Of a stretch of 64,000 nucleotides of DNA, positions 55,735 to 64,000 are shown one piece after another. Within the stretch, counting starts at the first letter, position 1. Every line of letters begins with the position of its first letter. Source of the DNA: Crossaster papposus (Eukaryota; Echinodermata; Asteroidea; Velatida; Solasteridae); contig JBAIAA010000652.1 in assembly GCA_037893245.1 (NCBI GenBank), positions 186,001 to 250,000 of the forward strand. Direction: 5' to 3'. The position numbers were made by a program, and so were the translations under genes. A model generated the notes under the pieces. The model saw only the letters and a list, made by a program, of their open reading frames with translations. It was not told where the DNA came from and did no database searches.

Positions 55735-56521
55735 AAATATGTAGTAGTAGGGATATGCCGATTGTAGAACAAATCTTAAATATGTAGTAGTAGGGATATG
55801 CCGATTGTAGTCCAAATCTTAAATATGTAGTAGTAGGGATATGCCGATTGTAGACCAAATCTTAAATATGTAGTAGTAGGGATATGCCGATTGTAGACCA
55901 AATCTTAAATATGTAGTAGTAGGGATATGCCGATTGTAGACCAAATCTTATATATGTAGTAGTAGGGATATGCCGATTGTAGACCAAATCTTAAATATGT
56001 AGTAGTAGGGATATGCCGATTGTAGACCAAATCTTAAATATGTAGTATTAGGGATATGCCGATTGTAGACCAAATCTTAAAAAACTCAATTTGATCTGAT
56101 AACAAAACAAACTCACATTTATTATTATGTAAAGGGAAAGAAGTGTGCAGTAGAAATAAACACCTGATGTGGGAACAAGCCCTCGAGTTAAATATGTAAA
56201 GGGAAAGAAGTGTGCAGTAGAAATAAACACCTGATGTGGGAACAAGCCCTCGAGTTAAATATGTAGTAGTAGGGATATGCCGATTGTAGACCAAATCTTA
56301 AATATGTAGTAGTAGGGATATACCGATTGTAGACCAAATCTTAAATATGTAGTAGTAGGGATATGCCGATTGTAGACCAAATCTTAAATATGTAGTAGTA
56401 GGGATATGCCGATTGTAGACCAAATCTTAAATATGTAGTAGTAGGGATATGCCGATTGTAGACCAAATCTTAAATATGTAGTAGTAGGGATATGCCGATT
56501 GTAGACCAAATCCTAAATATG
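55727..56521 (-). repeat. Inverted segment: reverse-strand copy of 57836-58630 (795 bp)
   Basis: The only part of the window with 43-mers on the - strand. Position x matches the complement of position 114357 minus x. All marker variants agree in reverse order: GTTCTAC, GGACTAC, CATATATAAG, CTAATACTAC, the 178-bp insert, CGGTATATC, and TTTAGGATT at the far end. It is therefore an inverted duplication, not just a random reversed stretch. Left junction (55727-55729) shares CAA between both sides; right junction is near 56521-56526. An assembly error cannot be excluded from sequence alone. Confidence 0.93.
56079..56256 (-). repeat. Insert 25, D class, on the reverse strand (178 bp)
   Basis: Complement of insert 30 (58101-58278), with CTCGAGTT at its right end and AAATCTT plus six A at its left end. 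Two units, CCCTTTAC in both, tail AAATTGAG when read on the - strand. Confidence 0.95.
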
Positions 56522-56526
56522 CATAT
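56517..56526. repeat. Palindromic right inversion junction
   Basis: ATATGCATAT is a perfect 10-bp palindrome formed where the reversed monomer (ending AAATATG) meets the forward one (resuming at TACAATCGG). About 4 bp between them are assignable to neither side in phase. Confidence 0.85.
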
Positions 56527-56729
56527 ACAATCGGCATATCCCTACTACTACATATTTAAGATTTGGTCTACAATCGGCATATCCCTACTACTACATATTT
56601 AAGATTTGGTCTACAATCGGTATATCCCTACTACTACATATTTAAGATTTGGTCTACAATCGGCATATCCCTACTACTACATATTTAAGATTTGGTATAC
56701 AATCGGCATATCCCTACTACTACATATTT
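56522..56729 (+). repeat. Return to forward 43-mers after the inversion
   Basis: About 4 bp of filler (56522-56525), then a partial monomer from TACAATCGG and four full monomers. Includes CGGTATATC near 56621 and GGTATAC near 56697. From 56526 on it matches 59021 onward (offset 2,495). Confidence 0.92.
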
Positions 56730-56907
56730 AACTCGAGGGCTTGTTCCCACATCAGGTGTTTATTTCTACTGCACACTTCTTTCCCTTTACATATTTAACT
56801 CGAGGGCTTGTTCCCACATCAGGTGTTTATTTCTACTGCACACTTCTTTCCTTTTACATAATAATAAATGTGAGTTTGTTTTGTTATCAGATCAAATTGA
56901 GTTTTTT
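56730..56907 (+). repeat. Insert 26, D class, two units (178 bp)
   Basis: Normal CATATTT flank, CCCTTTAC in unit 1, CTTTCCTTTTAC in unit 2. Followed by a single 43-mer (56908-56950). Its copy is insert 31 at 59225. Confidence 0.95.
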
Positions 56908-56950
56908 AAGATTTGGTCTACAATCGGCATATCCCTACTACTACATATTT

Positions 56951-57061
56951 AACTCGAGGGCTTGTTCCCACATCAGGTGTTTATTTCTACTGCACACTTC
57001 TTTCCCTTTACATAATAATAAACGTGAGTTTGTTTTGTTATCAGATCAAATTGAGTTTTTT
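56951..57061 (+). repeat. Insert 27, single-unit form (111 bp)
   Basis: One unit plus tail, with AATAAACGTGAG in the tail (T to C). This variant occurs only here and in its copy at 59446. One 43-mer (57062-57104) separates it from the next insert. Confidence 0.95.
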
Positions 57062-57104
57062 AAGATTTGGTCTACAATCGGCATATCCCTACTACTACAT
57101 ATTT

Positions 57105-57215
57105 AACTCGAGGGCTTGTTCCCACATCAGGTGTTTATTTCTACTGCACACTTCTTTCCCTTTACATAATAATAAATGTGAGTTTGTTTTGTTATCAGAT
57201 CAAATTGAGTTTTTT
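57105..57215 (+). repeat. Insert 28, single-unit form (111 bp)
   Basis: Third member of a tight triplet (insert, one monomer, insert, one monomer, insert). It has the normal AATAAATGTGAG tail. The spacing 56951 to 57105 is 154 bp, i.e. 111 plus 43. Confidence 0.95.
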
Positions 57216-57645
57216 AAGATTTGGTCTACAATCGGCATATCCCTACTACTACATATTTAAGATTTGGTCTACAATCGGCATATCCCTACTACTACATATT
57301 TAAGATTTGGTCTACAATCAGCATATCCCTACTACTACATATTAAAGATTTGGTCTACAATCGGCATATCCCTACTACTACATATTTAAGATTTGGTCTA
57401 CAATCGGCATATCCCTACTACTACATATTTAAGATTTGGTCTACAATCGGCATATCCCTACTACTACATATTTAAGATTTGGTCTACAATCGGCATATCC
57501 CTACTACTACATATTTAAGATTTGGTCTACAATCGGCATATCCCTACTACTACATATTTAAGATTTGGTCTACAATCGGCATATCCCTACTACTACATAT
57601 TTAAGATTTGGTCTACAATCGGCATATCCCTACTACTTCATATTT
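57216..57645 (+). repeat. 43-mer block, exactly 10 monomers
   Basis: 430 bp. Contains AATCAGC near 57319 and TATTAAAG near 57345. The last monomer ends CTACTTCATATTT, as before insert 4. Confidence 0.94.
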
Positions 57646-57756
57646 AACTCGAGCGCTTGTTCCCACATCAGGTGTTTATTTCTACTGCACACTTCTTTCC
57701 CTTTACATAATAATAAATGTGAGTTTGTTTTGTTATCAGATCAAATTGAGTTTTTT
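57646..57756 (+). repeat. Insert 29, single-unit form with CGAGCGCTTG variant (111 bp)
   Basis: One unit plus tail. The start reads AACTCGAGCGCTTG instead of AACTCGAGGGCTTG, a private G-to-C change. The left flank CTTCATATTT ties it to insert 4. Confidence 0.95.
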
Positions 57757-58100
57757 AAGATTTGGTCTACAATCGGCATATCCCTACTACTACATATTTA
57801 AGATTTGGTCTACAATCGGCATATCCCTACTGCTACATATTTAGGATTTGGTCTACAATCGGCATATCCCTACTACTACATATTTAAGATTTGGTCTACA
57901 ATCGGCATATCCCTACTACTACATATTTAAGATTTGGTCTACAATCGGCATATCCCTACTACTACATATTTAAGATTTGGTCTACAATCGGCATATCCCT
58001 ACTACTACATATTTAAGATTTGGTCTACAATCGGTATATCCCTACTACTACATATTTAAGATTTGGTCTACAATCGGCATATCCCTACTACTACATATTT
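57757..58100 (+). repeat. 43-mer block, exactly 8 monomers
   Basis: 344 bp. CTGCTAC followed by TTTAGGATT near 57832-57845 and CGGTATATC near 58035. The inverted copy at 55727-56521 starts its match at 57836, within this CTGCTACATATTTAGG monomer. Confidence 0.94.
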
Positions 58101-58278
58101 AACTCGAGGGCTTGTTCCCACATCAGGTGTTTATTTCTACTGCACACTTCTTTCCCTTTACATATTTAACTCGAGGGCTTGTTCCCACATCAGGTGTTTA
58201 TTTCTACTGCACACTTCTTTCCCTTTACATAATAATAAATGTGAGTTTGTTTTGTTATCAGATCAAATTGAGTTTTTT
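58101..58278 (+). repeat. Insert 30, D class, source or sister of inverted insert 25 (178 bp)
   Basis: Two units, CCCTTTAC in both, AAATTGAG tail, normal CATATTT flank. The next monomer has CTAATACTAC, also present in the inverted copy. Confidence 0.95.
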
Positions 58279-59224
58279 AAGATTTGGTCTACAATCGGCA
58301 TATCCCTAATACTACATATTTAAGATTTGGTCTACAATCGGCATATCCCTACTACTACATATTTAAGATTTGGTCTACAATCGGCATATCCCTACTACTA
58401 CATATATAAGATTTGGTCTACAATCGGCATATCCCTACTACTACATATTTAAGATTTGGTCTACAATCGGCATATCCCTACTACTACATATTTAAGATTT
58501 GGTCTACAATCGGCATATCCCTACTACTACATATTTAAGATTTGGACTACAATCGGCATATCCCTACTACTACATATTTAAGATTTGTTCTACAATCGGC
58601 ATATCCCTACTACTACATATTTAAGATTTGGTCTACAATCGGCATATCCCTACTACTACATATTAAAGATTTGGTCTACAATCGGCATATCCCTACTACT
58701 ACATATTTAAGATTTGGTCTACAATCGGCATATCCCTACTACTACATATTTAAGATTTGGTCTACAATCGGCATATCCCTACTACTACATATTTAAGATT
58801 TGGTCTACAATCGGCATATCCCTACTACTACATATTTAAGATTTGGTCTACAATCGGCATATCCCTACTACTACATATTTAAGATTTGGTCTACAATCGG
58901 CATATCCCTACTACTACATATTTAAGATTTGGTCTACAATCGGCATATCACTACTGCTACATATTTAGGATTTGGTCTACAATCGGCATATCCCTACTAC
59001 TACATATTTAAGATTTGGTCTACAATCGGCATATCCCTACTACTACATATTTAAGATTTGGTCTACAATCGGCATATCCCTACTACTACATATTTAAGAT
59101 TTGGTCTACAATCGGTATATCCCTACTACTACATATTTAAGATTTGGTCTACAATCGGCATATCCCTACTACTACATATTTAAGATTTGGTATACAATCG
59201 GCATATCCCTACTACTACATATTT
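58279..59224 (+). repeat. 43-mer block, exactly 22 monomers
   Basis: 946 bp. CATATATAAG near 58404, TTTGGACTAC at 58545, TTGTTCTAC at 58588 and TATTAAAG near 58663 match 55.46-55.6 kb. CATATCACTACTGC with TTTAGGATT near 58948-58970, CGGTATATC near 59116 and GGTATAC near 59191 follow. Confidence 0.94.
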
Positions 59225-59402
59225 AACTCGAGGGCTTGTTCCCACATCAGGTGTTTATTTCTACTGCACACTTCTTTCCCTTTACATATTTAACTCGAGG
59301 GCTTGTTCCCACATCAGGTGTTTATTTCTACTGCACACTTCTTTCCTTTTACATAATAATAAATGTGAGTTTGTTTTGTTATCAGATCAAATTGAGTTTT
59401 TT
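59225..59402 (+). repeat. Insert 31, D class, copy of insert 26 (178 bp)
   Basis: Same CTTTCCTTTTAC in unit 2 as insert 26, offset 2,495 bp. A single 43-mer (59403-59445) follows. Confidence 0.95.
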
Positions 59403-59445
59403 AAGATTTGGTCTACAATCGGCATATCCCTACTACTACATATTT

Positions 59446-59556
59446 AACTCGAGGGCTTGTTCCCACATCAGGTGTTTATTTCTACTGCACACTTCTTTCC
59501 CTTTACATAATAATAAACGTGAGTTTGTTTTGTTATCAGATCAAATTGAGTTTTTT
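59446..59556 (+). repeat. Insert 32, single-unit form, copy of insert 27 (111 bp)
   Basis: Shares the AATAAACGTGAG tail change with insert 27, confirming the 2,495-bp duplication. A single 43-mer (59557-59599) follows. Confidence 0.95.
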
Positions 59557-59599
59557 AAGATTTGGTCTACAATCGGCATATCCCTACTACTACATATTT

Positions 59600-59710
59600 A
59601 ACTCGAGGGCTTGTTCCCACATCAGGTGTTTATTTCTACTGCACACTTCTTTCCCTTTACATAATAATAAATGTGAGTTTGTTTTGTTATCAGATCAAAT
59701 TGAGTTTTTT
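59600..59710 (+). repeat. Insert 33, single-unit form, copy of insert 28 (111 bp)
   Basis: Third member of the second triplet. After it the two copies diverge: an extra CTA near 59790 and GGTTTACAATC near 59810 are found only here. Confidence 0.95.
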
Positions 59711-61614
59711 AAGATTTGGTCTACAATCGGCATATCCCTACTACTACATATTTAAGATTTGGTCTACAATCGGCATATCCCTACTACTACTACATATTTA
59801 AGATTTGGTTTACAATCGGCATATCCCTACTACTACATATTTAAGATTTGGTCTACAATCGGCATATCCCTACTGCTACATATTTAAGATTTGGTCTACA
59901 ATCGGCATATCCCTTCTACTACATATTTAAGATTTGGTCTACAATCGGCATATCCCTACTACTACATATTTAAGATTTGGTCTACAATCGGCATATCCCT
60001 ACTACTACATATTTAAGATTTGGTCTACAATCGGCATATCCCTACTACTACATATTTAAGATTTGGTCTACAATCGGCATATCCCTACTACAACATATTT
60101 AAGATTTGGTCTACAATCCGCATATCCCTACTACTACATATTTAAGATTTGGTCTACAATCGGCATATCCCTACTACTACATATTTAAGATTTTGTCTAC
60201 AATCGGCATATCCCTACTACTACATATTTAAGATTTGGTCTACAATCGGCATATCCCTACTACTACATATTTAAGATTTGGTCTACAATCGGCATATCCC
60301 TACTACTACATATTTAAGATTTGGTCTACAATCGGCATATCCCTACTACTACTACATATTTAAGATTTGGTCTACAATCGGCATATCCCTACTACTACTA
60401 CATATTTAAGATTTGGTCTACAATCGGCATATCCCTACTACTACATATTTAAGATTTGGTCTACAATCGGCATATCCCTACTACTACATATTTAAGATTT
60501 GGTCTACAATCGGCATATCCCTACTACTACATATTTAAGATTTGGTCTACAATCGGCATATCCCTACTACTACATATTTAAGATTTGGTCTACAATCGGC
60601 ATATCCCTACTACTACATATTTAAGATTTGGTCTACAATCGGCATATCCCTACTACTACATATTTTAGATTTGGTCTACAATCGGCATATCCCTACTACT
60701 ACATATTTAAGATTTGGTCTACAATCGGCATATCCCTACTACTACTACATATTTAAGATTTGGTCTACAATCGGCATATCCCTACTACTACATATTTAAG
60801 ATTTGGTCTACAATCGGCATACCCCTACTACTACATATTTAAGATTTGGTCAAAAATCGGCATATCCCTACTACTACATATTTAAGATTTGGTCTACAAT
60901 CGGCATACCCCTACTACTACATATTTAAGATTTGGTCTACAATCGGCATATCCCTACTACTACATATTTAAGATTTGGTCTACAATCGGCATATCCCTAC
61001 TACTACATATTTAAGATTTGGTCTACAATCGGCATATCCCTACTACTACATATTTAAGATTTGGTCTACAATCGGCATATCCCTACTACTACATATTTAA
61101 GATTTGGTCTACAATCGGCATATCCCTACTACTACATATTTAAGATTTGGTCTACAATCGGCATATCCCTACTACTACATATTTAAGATTTGGTCTACAA
61201 TCGGCATATCCCTACTACTACATATTTAAGATTTGGTCTACAATCGGCATAACCCTACTACTACATATTTAAGATTTGGTATACAATCGGCATATCCCTA
61301 CTACTACATATTTAAGATTTGGTCTACAATCGGCATATCCCTATTACTACATATTTAAGATTTGGTCTACAATCGGCATATCCCTACTACTACATATTTA
61401 AGATTTGGTCTACAATCGGCATATCCCTACTACTACATATTTAAGATTTGGTCTACAATCGGCATATGCCTACTACTACATATTTAAGATTTGGTCTACA
61501 ATCGGCATATCCCTACTACTACATATTTAAGATTTGGTCTACAATCGGCATATCCCTACTACTACATATTTAAGATTTGGTCTACAATCGGCATATCCCT
61601 ACTACTACATATTT
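59711..61614 (+). repeat. 43-mer block, 44 monomers (first copy of 2.28-kb unit)
   Basis: 1,904 bp equals 44 monomers plus four CTA. CCCTTCTAC near 59912, ACAACAT near 60092, AATCCGCAT near 60118, ATTTTGTC near 60193, TATTTTAGATT near 60664, two CATACCCC monomers near 60820 and 60907 flanking GGTCAAAAATCGG (60848), CATAACCC near 61251, GGTATAC near 61280, CTATTACTAC near 61344 and CATATGCC near 61468. Most of these recur 2,275-2,278 bp downstream. Confidence 0.93.
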
Positions 61615-61860
61615 AACTCGAGGGCTTGTTCCCACATCAGGTGTTTATTTCTACTGCACACTTCTTTCCCTTTACATATTTAACTCGAGGGCTTGTTCCC
61701 ACATCAGGTGTTTATTTCTACTGCACACTTCTTTCCCTTTACATATTTAACTCGAGGGCTTGTTCCCACATCAGGTGTTTATTTCTACTGCACACTTCTT
61801 TCTCTTTACATAATAATAAATGTGAGTTTGTTTTGTTATCAGATCAAATTGAGTTTTTTT
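61615..61860 (+). repeat. Insert 34, three-unit form (246 bp)
   Basis: The only insert with three 67-bp units (67, 67 and 63 bp) plus tail. The last unit reads CTTTCTCTTTAC and the tail ends in seven T instead of six, so its length is 246 bp. Confidence 0.95.
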
Positions 61861-63892
61861 AAGATTTGGTATACAATCGGCATATCCCTACTACTACATA
61901 TTTAAGATTTGGTCTACAATCGGCATATCCCTACTACTACATATTTAAGATTTGGTCTACAATCGGCATATCCCTACTACTACATATTTAAGATTTGGTC
62001 TACAATCGGCATATCCCTACTACTACATATTTAAGATTTGGTCTACAATCGGCATATCCCTACTACTACATATTTAAGATTTGGTCTACAATCGGCATAT
62101 CCCTACTACAACATATTTAAGATTTGGTCTACAATCGGCATATCCCTACTACTACATATTTAAGATTTGGTCTACAATCGGCATATCCCTACTACTACAT
62201 ATTTAAGATTTGGTCTACAATCGGCATATCCCTACTACTACATATTTAAGATTTGGTCTACAATCGGCATATCCCTACTACTACATATTTAAGATTTGGT
62301 CTACAATCGGCATATCCCTACTACTACATATTTAAGATTTGTCTACAATCGGCATATCCCTACTACTACATATTTAAGATTTGGTCTACAATCCGCATAT
62401 CCCTACTACTACATATTTAAGATTTGGTCTACAATCGGCATATCCCTACTACTACATATTTAAGATTTTGTCTACAATCGGCATATCCCTACTACTACAT
62501 ATTTAAGATTTGGTCTACAATCGGCATATCCCTACTACTACATATTTAAGATTTGGTCTACAATCGGCATATCCCTACTACTACATATTTAAGATTTGGT
62601 CTACAATCGGCATATCCCTACTACTACTACTACATATTTAAGATTTGGTCTACAATCGGCATATCCCTACTACTACATATTTAAGATTTGGTCTACAATC
62701 GGCATATCCCTACTACTACATATTTAAGATTTGGTCTACAATCGGCATATCCCTACTACTACATATTTAAGATTTGGTCTACAATCGGCATATCCCTACT
62801 ACTACATATTTAAGATTTGGTCTACAATCGGCATATCCCTACTACTACATATTTAAGATTTGGTCTACAATCGGCATATCCCTACTACTACATATTTAAG
62901 ATTTGGTCTACAATCGGCATATCCCTACTACTACATATTTAAGATTTGGTCTACAATCGGCATATCCCTACTACTACATATTTAAGATTTGGTCTACAAT
63001 CGGCATATCCCTACTACTACTACATATTTAAGATTTGGTCTACAATCGGCATATCCCTACTACTACATATTTAAGATTTGGTCTACAATCGGCATACCCC
63101 TACTACTACATATTTAAGATTTGGTCAAAAATCGGCATATCCCTACTACTACATATTTAAGATTTGGTCTACAATCGGCATACCCCTACTACTACATATT
63201 TAAGATTTGGTCTACAATCGGCATATCCCTACTACTACATATTTAAGATTTGGTCTACAATCGGCATATCCCTACTACTACATATTTAAGATTTGGTCTA
63301 CAATCGGCATATCCCTACTACTACTACATATTTAAGATTTGGTCTACAATCGGCATATCCCTACTACTACATATTTAAGATTTGGTCTACAATCGGCATA
63401 TCCCTACTACTACATATTTAAGATTTGGTCTACAATCGGCATATCCCTACTACTACATATTTAAGATTTGGTCTACAATCGGCATATTCCTACTACTTCA
63501 TATTTAAGATTTGGTCTACAATCGGCATAACCCTACTACTACATATTTAAGATTTGGTATACAATCGGCATATCCCTACTACTACATATTTAAGATTTGG
63601 TCTACAATCGGCATATCCCTATTACTACATATTTAAGATTTGGTCTACAATCGGCATATCCCTACTACTACATATTTAAGATTTGGTCTACAATCGGCAT
63701 ATCCCTACTACTACATATTTAAGATTTGGTCTACAATCGGCATATGCCTACTACTACATATTTAAGATTTGGTCTACAATCGGCATATCCCTACTACTAC
63801 ATATTTAAGATTTGGTCTACAATCGGCATATCCCTACTACTACATATTTAAGATTTGGTCTACAATCGGCATATCCCTACTACTACATATTT
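61861..63892 (+). repeat. 43-mer block, 47 monomers (second copy of 2.28-kb unit)
   Basis: 2,032 bp equals 47 monomers plus 11: a 1-bp loss near 62340, a double CTA near 62630 and single CTA near 63020 and 63325. AATCCGCAT near 62393, ATTTTGTC near 62468, CATACCCC / GGTCAAAAATCGG / CATACCCC near 63096-63184, CATAACCC near 63529, GGTATAC, CTATTACTAC and CATATGCC near 63745 repeat the order seen in 60.1-61.5 kb. CTACTTCATATTT near 63497 is additional. Confidence 0.93.
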
Positions 63893-64000
63893 AACTCGAG
63901 GGCTTGTTCCCACATCAGGTGTTTATTTCTACTGCACACTTCTTTCCCTTTACATATTTAACTCGAGGGCTTGTTCCCACATCAGGTGTTTATTTCTACT
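63893..64000 (+). repeat. Insert 35, truncated by the window end
   Basis: One full 67-bp unit and 41 bp of a second. It is the copy of insert 34 at offset 2,278, so whether it has two or three units lies beyond the window. Confidence 0.94.

Larger units (their letters stand above)
1..64000 (+). repeat. 43-bp satellite array with embedded 67-bp-unit inserts (whole window)
   Basis: The 43-bp monomer starts AAGATTTGGTCTACAATCGG, continues through CATATCCC, and ends (CTA)3 CATATTT. Its composition is 13 A, 15 T, 10 C and 5 G. About 1,350 copies run head to tail, broken only by 35 inserts of a second repeat and one reversed segment at 55727-56521. Most copies are identical to the consensus or differ by one base. 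Length variants are mainly +3 bp (a fourth CTA). No unique sequence separates the blocks. This is typical of eukaryotic heterochromatic satellite DNA; a centromeric, pericentromeric or interstitial location cannot be told from sequence alone. No transcript or protein function can be supported. Confidence 0.98.

Noticed and set aside
55727-56521. Minus-strand gene within the inverted segment
   Set aside because: The two minus-strand frames are the same repeat translation seen on the plus strand at 58063 and 58112.
7548-61905. Dozens of apparent open reading frames of 65-129 codons
   Set aside because: They start at TTG, not ATG, and simply read the 43-mer in rotating frame until TAA in TATTTAAG. 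The 84-codon size class arises where T-to-A changes (TATTAAAG) turn that TAA into AAA. Proteins are the same tandem peptide, overlap each other in other frames and have no recognisable domain.
1-64000. CRISPR array
   Set aside because: Repeats are directly abutting with no unique spacers, the 67-mer inserts are themselves repeated, and no cas-like gene is present.
1-64000. Telomeric or subtelomeric repeat
   Set aside because: No TTAGGG, TTTAGGG or TTAGG runs. The scattered TTTAGGATT is a single-base variant of the monomer.
8750-64000. CTCGAG palindrome in each 67-bp unit as a regulatory site
   Set aside because: A six-base palindrome repeated because the unit is repeated; nothing adjacent suggests a promoter or operator.

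Overview
The whole 64-kb window is tandem satellite DNA. I see no protein gene, RNA gene, transposase, CRISPR array or unique sequence. The base unit is a 43-bp monomer, about 35% G+C. It starts AAGATTTGGTCTACAATCGG and ends with (CTA)3 followed by CATATTT. About 1,350 copies are present, nearly all on the + strand. This composition (kilobases of near-identical short monomers, higher-order duplications, no genes) points to heterochromatic satellite DNA of a eukaryote. The sequence does not identify the species or the chromosome position.

A second repeat is embedded in the array 35 times. Each insert holds 1-3 copies of a 67-bp unit (starting AACTCGAGGGCTTGTTCCCA, ending in the same ACATATTT as the 43-mer), followed by a 48-bp AT-rich tail ending in six T. 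Inserts are 111, 178 or 246 bp long. They always sit at the same monomer phase, between the final TTT of one monomer and the AAGATTT of the next. This fits one founding compound unit that was amplified, not repeated insertions. Sequence classes are recognisable: an A class (8.7 kb and 24-54 kb, CATAGTTATCTCGAG left edge), a C class (17.4-20.8 kb, CATAGTTAACTCGAG), and B/D classes (CATATTTAACTCGAG, near 13, 24.6, 29.1 and 56-64 kb).

Layout: 1-8749 is pure 43-mer, with about 86 consecutive variant-free monomers from 3.94 to 7.66 kb. 8.7-17.4 kb has scattered inserts and a short higher-order pattern marked by a TATTAAAG variant. 17.4-20.8 kb holds six C-class inserts, the last three spaced exactly 611 bp. 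20.8-54.4 kb is large higher-order repeats built round A-class inserts, including about 9.2-kb and 6,745-bp super-repeats. 54.4-64 kb is the most rearranged part. It contains the only reversed segment (55727-56521), an inverted copy of 57836-58630, plus 2,495-bp and 2,275-2,278-bp direct duplications and single-unit inserts.

Apparent open reading frames (65-129 codons) come from the repeat. 43 is not divisible by 3, so each frame rotates through the monomer until a TAA in TATTTAAG closes it, and the apparent starts are TTG rather than ATG. I call no CDS. Block lengths were checked by hand as multiples of 43 plus the listed indels, and they balance. Statements that copies are identical rest on marker variants read by eye, not on a computed alignment.
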